From contig DGTM01000030.1 in the NCBI GenBank assembly GCA_002394305.1, forward strand, positions 1 through 17,686: DNA of 17,686 nucleotides. The letters run 5' to 3'. Positions 1-5,094 of the stretch are shown here, piece after piece (the first letter of the stretch is position 1; every line of letters begins with the position of its first letter). Made by a program: the position numbers and the translations under genes. The notes beneath the pieces are model-generated. The model saw only the letters and a program-made list of their open reading frames with translations, did not search any database and was not told where the DNA came from. This stretch comes from Prevotellaceae bacterium UBA4336 (GTDB lineage Bacteria; Bacteroidota; Bacteroidia; Bacteroidales; Bacteroidaceae).

Positions 1-22
1 TAATTACAAAGACCAAAACATT

Positions 23-238
23 ATGGCATTATTTAAAGTTACTATTAAACAGTCTGACCAGTACAATGGCTGTAAAGTTGAAAAAGGGATGGAGGTTGAA
101 GTGTCTTACGATGGCTTTAGCCACAATTTTACAGGTACCGTGCAAGGACAAGAACTTATTGTTGCAGCATTCCAACGAAAAGTATGGACTGAACATCAAG
201 CCTATCATGGGCGCATGGAATACCTGTTTGGATATTAA
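23..238 (+). CDS. Small conserved-looking hypothetical protein, 71 aa
   Basis: I do not recognise a function. The 71-residue product begins MALFKVTIK, continues with a VEKGMEVEV stretch (about residues 19-27) and ends in an aromatic tail (EYLFGY). It has no signal peptide or membrane segment. The alternating hydrophobic/charged residues of the first 35 positions suggest beta strands. The overall look resembles small Bacteroides proteins grouped as DUF6140, but this is from memory and weak. The ATG at 23 is preferred because the family-like N-terminus starts there; no Shine-Dalgarno is visible, as usual for this phylum. It ends 16 bases before the PLD-like gene on the same strand, so the two are probably co-transcribed. 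Its promoter must lie outside the window. Confidence 0.6.
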   Translation: MALFKVTIKQSDQYNGCKVEKGMEVEVSYDGFSHNFTGTVQGQELIVAAFQRKVWTEHQAYHGRMEYLFGY

Positions 239-254
239 GCAAAAGTAACCTTAT

Positions 255-767
255 ATGATTACCTACATCTCCAACACCACCCACTATAAAGAGGTCCTTT
301 CTCGTGTAGCAAACGTGAAGCGCTTGCTTTGGATTGGTACTGCTGATATTAAAGACTTATATGTAGAAGTGGGCGAAAAGAAGAAGCCATTCCTGGCACT
401 CATCGCACAACTCATTCGGCGTGGTGTGGAAGTAAGGCTCATTCATGCTAAAGAACCAGGGCCGAACTTTCGAGAGGTCTTTGACAAGTATCCAGTGCTG
501 TATGACCGCTTGGAGCGAGTGCTATGTCCGCGTGTTCATTTCAAGGTGCTTGTCTTCGACGGAAAAGAAGTTTATATCGGCAGTGCGAACCTTACAGGTG
601 CCGGCATCGGTATGAAGTCGGATAATAAAAGAAATTTTGAAGCTGGCATCCTGACAGATGACCCGGAAATTGTCGAACAAGCCATGAACCAGTTCGATGA
701 AGTCTGGATAGGAAAGCACTGCAAGACATGTAAACGACGAGAGTATTGTTCAGACCCTATAATATAA
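255..767 (+). CDS. Single-HKD phospholipase-D-like protein with C-terminal cysteine cluster
   Basis: The 170-residue protein carries one complete HKD motif: H95, K97, D102, then G109-S110 and N112, followed by E129. Families with a single HKD (Nuc endonuclease, BfiI-type nucleases) work as dimers and cleave phosphodiesters through a covalent His intermediate. Nuclease or phospholipase activity is therefore likely, but the substrate is not readable. No signal peptide is visible, so it is probably cytoplasmic. The end is unusual: C156, C159 and C165 (C-x2-C-x5-C) plus C91 could form a metal or Fe-S site. Start ATG at 255 lies 16 bases after the 71-aa gene. A short dyad (CTTCTT/AAGAAG, 777-791) follows the stop. 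An IS relic directly downstream suggests an accessory region. Confidence 0.8.
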   Translation: MITYISNTTHYKEVLSRVANVKRLLWIGTADIKDLYVEVGEKKKPFLALIAQLIRRGVEVRLIHAKEPGPNFREVFDKYPVLYDRLERVLCPRVHFKVLVFDGKEVYIGSANLTGAGIGMKSDNKRNFEAGILTDDPEIVEQAMNQFDEVWIGKHCKTCKRREYCSDPII

Positions 768-803
768 ACAGCAACGCTTCTTATGAAGAAGATTCTAATA
801 ATC

Positions 804-1069
804 TCCTGACTTCGTCTGTATCTGCTTCGTGGCATACAAAGTCTACAAGGAACTCGAACGAATTCTCCGTCTCACCGGCATCGGACTCAGCGTGGACAAG
901 GTGATAGAAATTGCCAAGACCATAGTCTCCATCGATATAAAGACAGACGGGATGACAGAGACAAAGCGACGGACTTTATTCTTCACCGAAGAGCAGCTAA
1001 TCATCAAACCAATCTTCGACCTTAAAAAACTGTTAAGCCGATTTGGGTGACGCATCGACGAAGTCAGGA
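804..1069. repeat. 13-bp perfect inverted repeat flanking the transposase fragment
   Basis: TCCTGACTTCGTC at 804-816 is the exact reverse complement of GACGAAGTCAGGA at 1057-1069. The two copies bracket the IS transposase remnant almost exactly. They could be relic terminal inverted repeats, or a short inverted duplication made when the element decayed. The left copy partly overlaps the coding frame of the fragment, so a true terminal repeat is not certain. Confidence 0.5.
811..1050 (+). pseudogene. C-terminal fragment of an IS1634/IS4-superfamily-like DDE transposase
   Basis: Read in frame from 811, the product begins FVCICFVAYKVYKELER and runs about 79 residues to a TGA at 1048-1050. An ICF-VA-YKVYKELERIL segment followed by a SVDKVIEIAKT region is what I recall from the C-terminus of IS1634-like transposases of the IS4 superfamily in Bacteroidales. 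The catalytic DDE core is missing: a TAA stands in the same frame at 799-801, and no upstream part of the gene is present. It is therefore a broken remnant rather than an active element. The GTG at 829 is the only internal start and is probably not used. The family call is from memory; that it is a fragment is clear from the stop and the flanking genes. Confidence 0.6.
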
Positions 1070-1141
1070 AAAAGAACTGACAAAAGCCAGATGCTCGCTG
1101 ATTAACTCGCATACTGCCTTTGTTAGGTCTTCTTTGTTCAT
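1064..1141 (-). other. Short ORF, 25 codons, possibly the 5' stub of a disrupted gene
   Basis: On the minus strand an ATG at 1141-1139 opens a 25-codon frame (MNKEDLTKAVCELISEH..., stop at 1066-1064). The helical, charged N-terminus looks like the beginning of a real protein. The frame stops just where the right copy of the 13-bp inverted repeat and the IS relic begin. It may be the remaining start of a gene cut off by the insertion, or a chance ORF. Confidence 0.25.
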
Positions 1142-1162
1142 CGTGCTCTGTTTCTTTAAACA

Positions 1163-1206
1163 AAATCGGTCATTAGAAAATGGAATAAATCTCTAATGAC
1201 CGATTT
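1163..1206. terminator. Perfect 15-bp inverted repeat, possible bidirectional terminator
   Basis: AAATCGGTCATTAGA (1163-1177) and its exact reverse complement (1192-1206) are separated by a 14-base loop. On the minus strand the stem is followed by TGTTTAAAG, on the plus strand by GGTTTGAAC, so the T-tract is modest in both directions. It would end any transcript from the minus promoter near 1555 before the 25-codon ORF, or it may be an IS end structure. Confidence 0.5.
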
Positions 1207-1548
1207 GGTTTGAACGATTTGTTTTTGTTGCTCGCAGTCCCTCGCACGGGCAGGTAAGTAGTAAGGTTAACAAGAAAAGCGGGGGACATGTCCTCACTCA
1301 TCTTGCAACTGGCTCTGGTAAACCGCAACGAAAATGAAAAGGAAACAATAACCCCTCGCCGTGATATGTAGCTGCATGACGGCGAGGAGCCGTATGCATA
1401 CGATGCTACATATAGACGAGCGTTACATTGCCAGTCATCCTTTCGTTGCTTTGAAATTTACCAGATTTCGAGAACAAGGATAAAAGCGGAAACGCTCTCT
1501 TGGCCTTGTGGCTGGCTATCGCCCGAAGGCGAATTGGTCCACTAGACA
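1207..1548 (-). ncRNA. Gene-free stretch with many overlapping dyads; candidate structured RNA on the minus strand
   Basis: No convincing ORF is found here. Four perfect dyads occur: CCTCGCCGT (1354-1362) with 1379-1387; ATATGTAGC (1364-1372) with 1405-1413; the 12-bp palindrome CGTATGCATACG (1391-1402); and GGACATGTCC (1284-1293). The first two interleave, so they either form a pseudoknot or exclude each other. Near the presumed 5' end, 1532-1519 read on the minus strand is a 5-bp stem closing a C(UUCG)G tetraloop, a typical RNA element. A TACCTTTG promoter box sits immediately upstream on that strand. I do not recognise tmRNA, RNase P RNA, SRP RNA, a tRNA or a known riboswitch. The 3' end could be the hairpin at 1387-1354 or the one at 1206-1163. 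Confidence 0.4.
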
Positions 1549-1551
1549 AGG

Positions 1552-1582
1552 CAAAGGTAGAAAGAAAAAATCGAACCGCCAA
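1552..1582 (-). promoter_or_regulatory. Bacteroidota-type promoter reading leftward
   Basis: On the minus strand TTGG (1582-1579) is followed by 19 bases and then TACCTTTG (1559-1552), close to the TTTG-N19-21-TAnnTTTG consensus. Transcription would start near 1546 and run away from tsf into a region without a gene, which supports a non-coding RNA or a long leader. Confidence 0.5.
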
Positions 1583-1625
1583 GCGATTCTGCGATTTTCT
1601 TTAGTAAAGCTTGACGATTGGATAT

Positions 1626-1673
1626 AAAAAGAGAGGGAGGCTCGCGACGTAGTGCGTGCCTCCCTCTCTTTTT
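1626..1673. terminator. Strong terminator downstream of tsf
   Basis: A perfect 16-bp stem (1626-1641 with 1658-1673; AAAAAGAGAGGGAGGC and its complement) with a 16-base loop starts 17 bases after the tsf stop. A-tracts and T-tracts flank both sides, so it can act in either direction. It closes the rplM-rpsI-rpsB-tsf transcript. Confidence 0.9.
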
Positions 1674-1690
1674 CGGCTTAGTATCTATGC

Positions 1691-2683
1691 TTACTCTGCG
1701 CGGAGAGTGAAGCGCTTGAAGTCGGTGACGGTGAGCTCCTTGTCGATGCTCTTGAGGTAAGCCTCGACGGTCATGTTCTTGTCCCAGATGTACTCCTGGC
1801 TCAGCAGGCAGTTCTCCTTGAGGAACTTGTTCAGACGGCCCTTGGCGATGTTCTGAATCATGGCCTCGTTGAGGTTTGCAGCCTTCTCGGCAGAAACGGT
1901 GGCGATGATTTCCTTCACCTTGGCAACGTCCTCGGCTGTAATCCAGCCCTTCGTCTGGTTGCTCTCCATGTGGTCCTCGCTGTCGAAGTGAGCGGGGTTG
2001 AAGCCGGCCTTCTTGATGGCAGCCTCTACAGCCTTCTGAATCTGCTCGCTCTTGCTCTTCTCGATGGCAACAGAGAGTTCGTTGTCCTTGACGCTCTGAG
2101 GAACGCCAGTCTCGTCGATAGCCACAGGAGCAGCGCTTGCAATCTGCATGGCGATGTTCTTGCCGACTGTCTCGTCGTCCACCTTCTTGCTCAGGGCAAG
2201 CATGGTGCAGAGTCCGTTGCGGTTCATGTGGTTGTAGGTGGCGATGTTCTCGCCCTCGATGGTGCAATAGCCGTCGAGTTCCATCTTCTCGCCAGTGATG
2301 CCGCTGCGAGCGGTGACAGCGTCGGCAATGGTGCCTTCGCCCATGGGCAGGGCTTTCACCTCGTCGAGGGTCTTGCACTTTGCAGCCACGGCAGCGTCGA
2401 GGATGCTCTGGGTCAGAGCAACGAAGTCGGCATTGTTGGCAACAAAATCGGTTTCGCACTTCAGGGCGATGATGGCACCGAAGCCGTTCTCAGCCTTTAC
2501 GAGTACGCAGCCTTCGGAAGCCTCGCGGTCGCTACGCTTTGCAGCAACAGCCTGGCCCTTCTTGCGCAGATATGCCACAGCACCGTCCATGTCGTCGCTT
2601 TCTGCCAGAGCCTTCTTGCAGTCTGCCAGACCAGCGCCCGTCATTTCGCGGAGCTTCTTGATGTCAGTCATTGTAACTTCCAT
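1691..2683 (-). CDS. tsf: Elongation factor Ts
   Basis: EF-Ts is the guanine-nucleotide exchange factor that reloads EF-Tu during translation. The 330-residue length is that of Bacteroidales EF-Ts. The N-terminal UBA-like domain (about 1-45) reads MTDIKKLREMTGAGLADCKKAL. The signature ETDFVANN, whose Asp-Phe pair inserts near the EF-Tu nucleotide site, is at about 77-84. The rest is the duplicated core with its coiled-coil insertion. The start MEVTMTDI at 2683 matches the MAVTMADI-type start I recall from Bacteroides, so I prefer it over the second Met four codons later. It is the last gene of the r-protein operon, 105 bases after rpsB across an inverted-repeat spacer, and is followed by a strong terminator. 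Confidence 0.97.
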   Translation of the reverse strand: MEVTMTDIKKLREMTGAGLADCKKALAESDDMDGAVAYLRKKGQAVAAKRSDREASEGCVLVKAENGFGAIIALKCETDFVANNADFVALTQSILDAAVAAKCKTLDEVKALPMGEGTIADAVTARSGITGEKMELDGYCTIEGENIATYNHMNRNGLCTMLALSKKVDDETVGKNIAMQIASAAPVAIDETGVPQSVKDNELSVAIEKSKSEQIQKAVEAAIKKAGFNPAHFDSEDHMESNQTKGWITAEDVAKVKEIIATVSAEKAANLNEAMIQNIAKGRLNKFLKENCLLSQEYIWDKNMTVEAYLKSIDKELTVTDFKRFTLRAE

Positions 2684-2691
2684 AGTTCAAA

Positions 2692-2785
2692 TAAAAATTA
2701 AAAGTTAAAAATTAAAAGTTAAAAATTAAGTGTCTTGCTTCGATGGGTCGAACAGATAATTTTTCACTTTTCACTTTTCATTTTT
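2692..2785. repeat. Inverted-repeat spacer of iterated AT-rich micro-repeats between rpsB and tsf
   Basis: Arm one (2692-2729) is iterated TTAAAAGTTAAAAA; arm two (2758-2785) is iterated TTTTCAC/TTTTCATT, roughly its complement. The arms enclose a small hairpin, TTCGA-TGGG-TCGAA (2739-2752). In the mRNA the structure begins about four bases after the rpsB stop and ends eight bases before the tsf start, so it fills the whole spacer. Pairing is imperfect, with periodic mismatches. Confidence 0.7.
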
Positions 2786-2788
2786 CCC

Positions 2789-3598
2789 TTACTCAGCCTC
2801 GGGTGCTTCGGGAGCTTCTTCCTCTTCCTCGCGAGCCTTGCCGCTGCGGCGGCCTCTCTTCACGGGCTGGTCTTCCTGCTCTGCGGCAGCGTCGCTGTCG
2901 GCCTTCTCTGCCTTGCGCTCTTCGAGGCCCTCGTTGATGGCTGTGCAGCAAGCCTGGAGGATAACCTCGATGCTCTTGCTTGCATCGTCGTTGGCAGGGA
3001 TGACGAAGTCGATGTTGTCGGGGTTGCTGTTCGTGTCGACGATGGCGAACACGGGGATGCCGAGACGGTTAGCCTCGCGCACGGCAATCTGTTCCTTCAG
3101 TACGTCAACGACGAAGAGGGCGGAGGGCAGGCGGTTGAGGTCAGCGATGGAGCCGAGGTTCTTCTCGAGCTTTGCACGCTGGCGGCTTACCTGCAGAATC
3201 TCGCGCTTGGAGAGGTTGCTGAATGTGCCGTCGGCGATGAGCTTGTCGATGGTGGTCATCTTCTTCACAGCCTTGCGGATGGTGGGGAAGTTGGTGAGCA
3301 TGCCGCCGGGCCAGCGCTCGATGACGTAGGGCATGCCTACAGAGGTGGCGAGGTCGGCAACGCATTGCTTGGCCTGTTTCTTGGTAGCGACAAAGAGGAT
3401 TTTCTTTCCGCTCTTGGCGATTTGCTTCAGGGCCTCGGCTGCTTCGTCGACTTTGGCAACGGTCTTGTGCAGGTCGATGATGTGAATGCCGTTGCGCTCC
3501 ATGAAGATGTAAGGAGCCATGGCGGGGTTCCACTTTCTCTTGAGGTGGCCGAAGTGACATCCAGCCTCCAACAGTGTATCAAAGTTTGTTCTTGACAT
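2789..3598 (-). CDS. rpsB: 30S ribosomal protein S2
   Basis: S2 binds the 30S head/body junction and recruits S1. The protein starts MSRTNFDTLLEAGCHFGHLKR, which is the start I recall for Bacteroides S2. I therefore use the ATG at 3598 rather than the upstream in-frame codon at 3667, which lies inside a repeat. The core holds the expected GHLKRKWNPAM (about 17-27), FVATKKQAK, ERWPGGMLTNF and NRLGIPVFAIVDTNS segments. The 269-residue product ends in a low-complexity basic-then-acidic tail (KRGRRSGKAREEEEEAPEAPEAE region split over about 247-269), which varies between species. The gene lies between rpsI and tsf in the operon; both spacers are long and strongly self-complementary. Confidence 0.97.
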   Translation of the reverse strand: MSRTNFDTLLEAGCHFGHLKRKWNPAMAPYIFMERNGIHIIDLHKTVAKVDEAAEALKQIAKSGKKILFVATKKQAKQCVADLATSVGMPYVIERWPGGMLTNFPTIRKAVKKMTTIDKLIADGTFSNLSKREILQVSRQRAKLEKNLGSIADLNRLPSALFVVDVLKEQIAVREANRLGIPVFAIVDTNSNPDNIDFVIPANDDASKSIEVILQACCTAINEGLEERKAEKADSDAAAEQEDQPVKRGRRSGKAREEEEEAPEAPEAE

Positions 3599-3609
3599 AA
3601 TTTGTTTTA

Positions 3610-3684
3610 GTTGACGAGTAAACAAGTGGACAAGTAAACAAGTTGTTACTTTCAAACAACTCGTCAACTCGTTAACTTGTCAAC
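3610..3684. repeat. Inverted repeat of iterated GTTGAC/AAGT micro-repeats upstream of rpsB
   Basis: The left arm (3610-3647) iterates GTAAACAAGT and GGACAAGT; the right arm (3654-3684) is CTCGTCAACTCGTTAACTTG and similar. The outer GTTGAC/GTCAAC and the inner AGTTGTT/AACAACT pair exactly around a 6-base loop, while the middle pairs imperfectly. The same motif is both tandem and inverted. Confidence 0.7.
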
Positions 3685-3759
3685 TCTTTTGTTATTGTTT
3701 ACTTTCTTGTTAATTCTTTTTTATTAGCTCCGCTTGCGCCTGAGCTTAGGCGAAGAACC

Positions 3760-3813
3760 AATCTGCGGGTAGTCCCTCTATATAATAATATATAAGGGGG
3801 AGTCAGGCAGATT
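3760..3813. repeat. Long hairpin between rpsI and rpsB
   Basis: ATCTGC (3761-3766) pairs with GCAGAT (3807-3812). Inside, GTCCCTCTATATA pairs with TATATAAGGGGGAGTC around an ATAA loop. The two stems are joined by a small internal loop, giving nearly 20 base pairs. No T-run follows on the minus strand, so it does not look like an ordinary intrinsic terminator. It may be an mRNA processing or stability element, or a small palindromic insertion. Confidence 0.6.
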
Positions 3814-3835
3814 TAGATGCTAAACCTTGTCGACG

Positions 3836-3930
3836 ATTCATAATTGTCAATTCATAATTCATAATTATTTCTTTTGCTTGGCATCGCATGGGCGTAGCCT
3901 CAATTATGAATTGTGAATTAAGAATTATGC
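3836..3930. repeat. Dispersed hairpin repeat, copy 1 (AATTCATAATT arms, GGGCGTAGCCT core)
   Basis: The left arm (3836-3866) and right arm (3902-3930) are iterated, mutually complementary ATTCATAATT-type sequences. The innermost 17 bases pair with a single wobble. The loop contains GGGCGTAGCCT (3890-3900). That core plus the adjoining right arm is identical, apart from one extra base, to copy 2 at 15277-15306. On the mRNA it starts within ten bases of the rpsI stop. Confidence 0.8.
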
Positions 3931-3938
3931 ATTGTTCG

Positions 3939-4334
3939 TTATCGTTTGCTGAACTGGAAGCGACGGCGTGCCTTTGGACGTCCGGGTTTCTTTCTCTCGA
4001 CCTCGCGGCTGTCGCGTGTCATGAATCCTTCTGCGCGGAGTGTCTTTTTGTCCTCGGCGTTAATCTTTACCAGGGCGCGTGCAATGGCGAGGCGGAGAGC
4101 CTGTGACTGTCCGGTGTAGCCACCGCCGTAGAGGTTCACGTTGATGTCGTACTTCTCTGTAGCTTCGAGCAGGACCAGGGGCTGCTTCACCACGTACTGC
4201 AGGATGGTGCTGGGGAAGTACTCTGTCAGGTCGCGCTTGTTGATGGTAATCTTGCCGCTACCTTCACTGACGTACACGCGGGCTACGGCGCACTTGCGGC
4301 GGCCCAGCGCATTAGCAATGTATTTCGTATCCAT
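3939..4334 (-). CDS. rpsI: 30S ribosomal protein S9
   Basis: S9 sits in the 30S head, and its C-terminal tail reaches the P-site tRNA. The 131-residue product has the NALGRRKCAVARVYV start (about 8-22), the GGGYTGQSQALRLAIARAL segment and the basic tail ending RRRFQFSKR; the final Ser-Lys-Arg is the universal S9 ending that contacts tRNA. The start at 4334 is eight bases after the rplM stop, the classic L13-S9 pair, so the two are translationally linked. A repeat-armed hairpin follows the stop within a few bases. Confidence 0.97.
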   Translation of the reverse strand: MDTKYIANALGRRKCAVARVYVSEGSGKITINKRDLTEYFPSTILQYVVKQPLVLLEATEKYDINVNLYGGGYTGQSQALRLAIARALVKINAEDKKTLRAEGFMTRDSREVERKKPGRPKARRRFQFSKR

Positions 4335-4342
4335 AATTGGGG

Positions 4343-4804
4343 TTATTTGTACTGGTTAATATCAATTGCCTTGGGGCTCTGTGCCTGCTGGTTGTGTTCT
4401 GCGCCGCCGTAGACGTAGAGGTTGCCAAGCAGTTGGCTGGCCAGCTTGTTCTTGGGCAGCATGCCTTTTACTACGCGGCGAATCAGTTTTTCGGCGCCGC
4501 CCGGCTTAGCCAGGATTTCGGCGGGAGTCGTCTGACGCTGACCGCCGGGGTAGCCCGTGTATGACAGGTAGACGCGGTCGGTCATCTTCTTGCCTGTGAT
4601 GACGATCTTGTCGGCGTTCACGATGATAACATTGTCGCCGCAGTCCACGTTGGGAGTGAACTCGGCCTTGTATTTGCCTCTCAGCATTTTTGCCACCTTT
4701 GTGCAGAGGCGACCCAAAACCTGGTCGGTAGCGTCTACCACTACCCACTCCTTCTTGACGGCAGCCTTGTTAATAGAGATGGTCTTGTAGCTCAAAGTAT
4801 CCAT
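4343..4804 (-). CDS. rplM: 50S ribosomal protein L13
   Basis: L13 is an early-assembly 23S rRNA-binding protein. All 153 residues align by eye with Bacteroides L13: MDTLSYKTIS at the start, EWVVVDATDQVLGRL (about 19-33), FTPNVDCGDNVIIVNADKI (49-67), YTGYPGGQR (82-90), VVKGMLPKN (111-119) and the LGNLYVYGGAEH segment. It is the first gene of the operon rplM-rpsI-rpsB-tsf. A TACCTTTG promoter box lies about 150 bases upstream, leaving a long leader with two stems that could carry autoregulation by L13. Confidence 0.97.
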   Translation of the reverse strand: MDTLSYKTISINKAAVKKEWVVVDATDQVLGRLCTKVAKMLRGKYKAEFTPNVDCGDNVIIVNADKIVITGKKMTDRVYLSYTGYPGGQRQTTPAEILAKPGGAEKLIRRVVKGMLPKNKLASQLLGNLYVYGGAEHNQQAQSPKAIDINQYK

Positions 4805-4950
4805 TCTTTGTCTAAACTTTTTGTTTTGTTACTACCTTGTTTATTTCTCAATGTTGTCGAAGCGATTCACGAACCGTCCGTACAGGCCAATGATGCGGAC
4901 TATTCACACGCCTCTTTTGCACCCCTTTGGGGGTACTTTGATAATAATCG
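4805..4950 (-). promoter_or_regulatory. rplM 5' leader, candidate r-protein autoregulatory RNA
   Basis: About 145 transcribed bases precede rplM. They contain a 5' hairpin, ACCCC-TTTG-GGGGT (4921-4934), and a second dyad, GTCCG (4876-4880) with CGGAC (4896-4900), followed by an A-rich stretch before the start codon. Long structured leaders of r-protein operons often bind one of the encoded proteins. I recall predicted r-protein leader families in Bacteroidia but cannot confirm a match here. Confidence 0.4.
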
Positions 4951-4955
4951 GCTTG

Positions 4956-4985
4956 CAAAGGTACAACTTTTTCCTTATTCTGCAA
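4956..4985 (-). promoter_or_regulatory. Promoter of the rplM operon
   Basis: On the minus strand TTGC (4985-4982), 18 bases, then TACCTTTG (4963-4956). This fits the Bacteroidota -33/-7 pattern with a slightly short spacer. The transcript would start near 4950. Confidence 0.65.
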
Positions 4986-5057
4986 GCCCGGGTGATACTT
5001 TTTTTCTTCTTGAGGCGCTTATTTTTATGTTTTACATCATGTGGAGCCTTTTTTTAT

Positions 5058-5065
5058 TACCTTTG
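5058..5065 (+). promoter_or_regulatory. -7 box of the glycosyltransferase promoter
   Basis: TACCTTTG lies 29 bases before the chosen ATG at 5095. The -33 region is poor: T-rich, and no TTTG at the right distance. It is arranged back to back with the rplM promoter. Confidence 0.55.
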
Positions 5066-5094
5066 CGAATGAATAATTGAAATACAGAAGGGGG

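Larger units (their letters stand above)
3599..3938. other. 340-bp spacer between rpsI and rpsB made of three hairpins
   Basis: No gene is visible. In mRNA order (minus strand) the spacer holds an AATTCATAATT-armed hairpin starting just after the rpsI stop (3930-3836), a long near-perfect hairpin (3813-3760), and a GTTGAC-iterated inverted repeat (3684-3610) ending 11 bases before the rpsB start. I see no clear TAnnTTTG promoter box, so rpsB-tsf is probably read from the rplM promoter. Confidence 0.6.

Noticed and set aside
1386..1402. GAGCCGTATG resemblance to group II intron domain V
   Set aside because: The matching 3' strand and bulge of domain V do not follow and no reverse transcriptase is present; the bases form a simple palindrome instead.
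1504..1553. tRNA-like 7-bp acceptor stem (GCCTTGT/ACAAGGC)
   Set aside because: Only 50 bases are enclosed, with no anticodon or T-arm signature; part of the stem overlaps the minus-strand promoter box.
3599..3667. N-terminal extension of S2 by 23 residues
   Set aside because: The extra codons translate the GTTGAC repeat; known S2 proteins of this group begin at MSRTNFDTLL.
4808..5080. Two overlapping ORFs of 83-90 codons between rplM and the glycosyltransferase
   Set aside because: They lie antisense to the rplM leader and promoter, are Phe/Leu-rich from T-runs, and start without a promoter.
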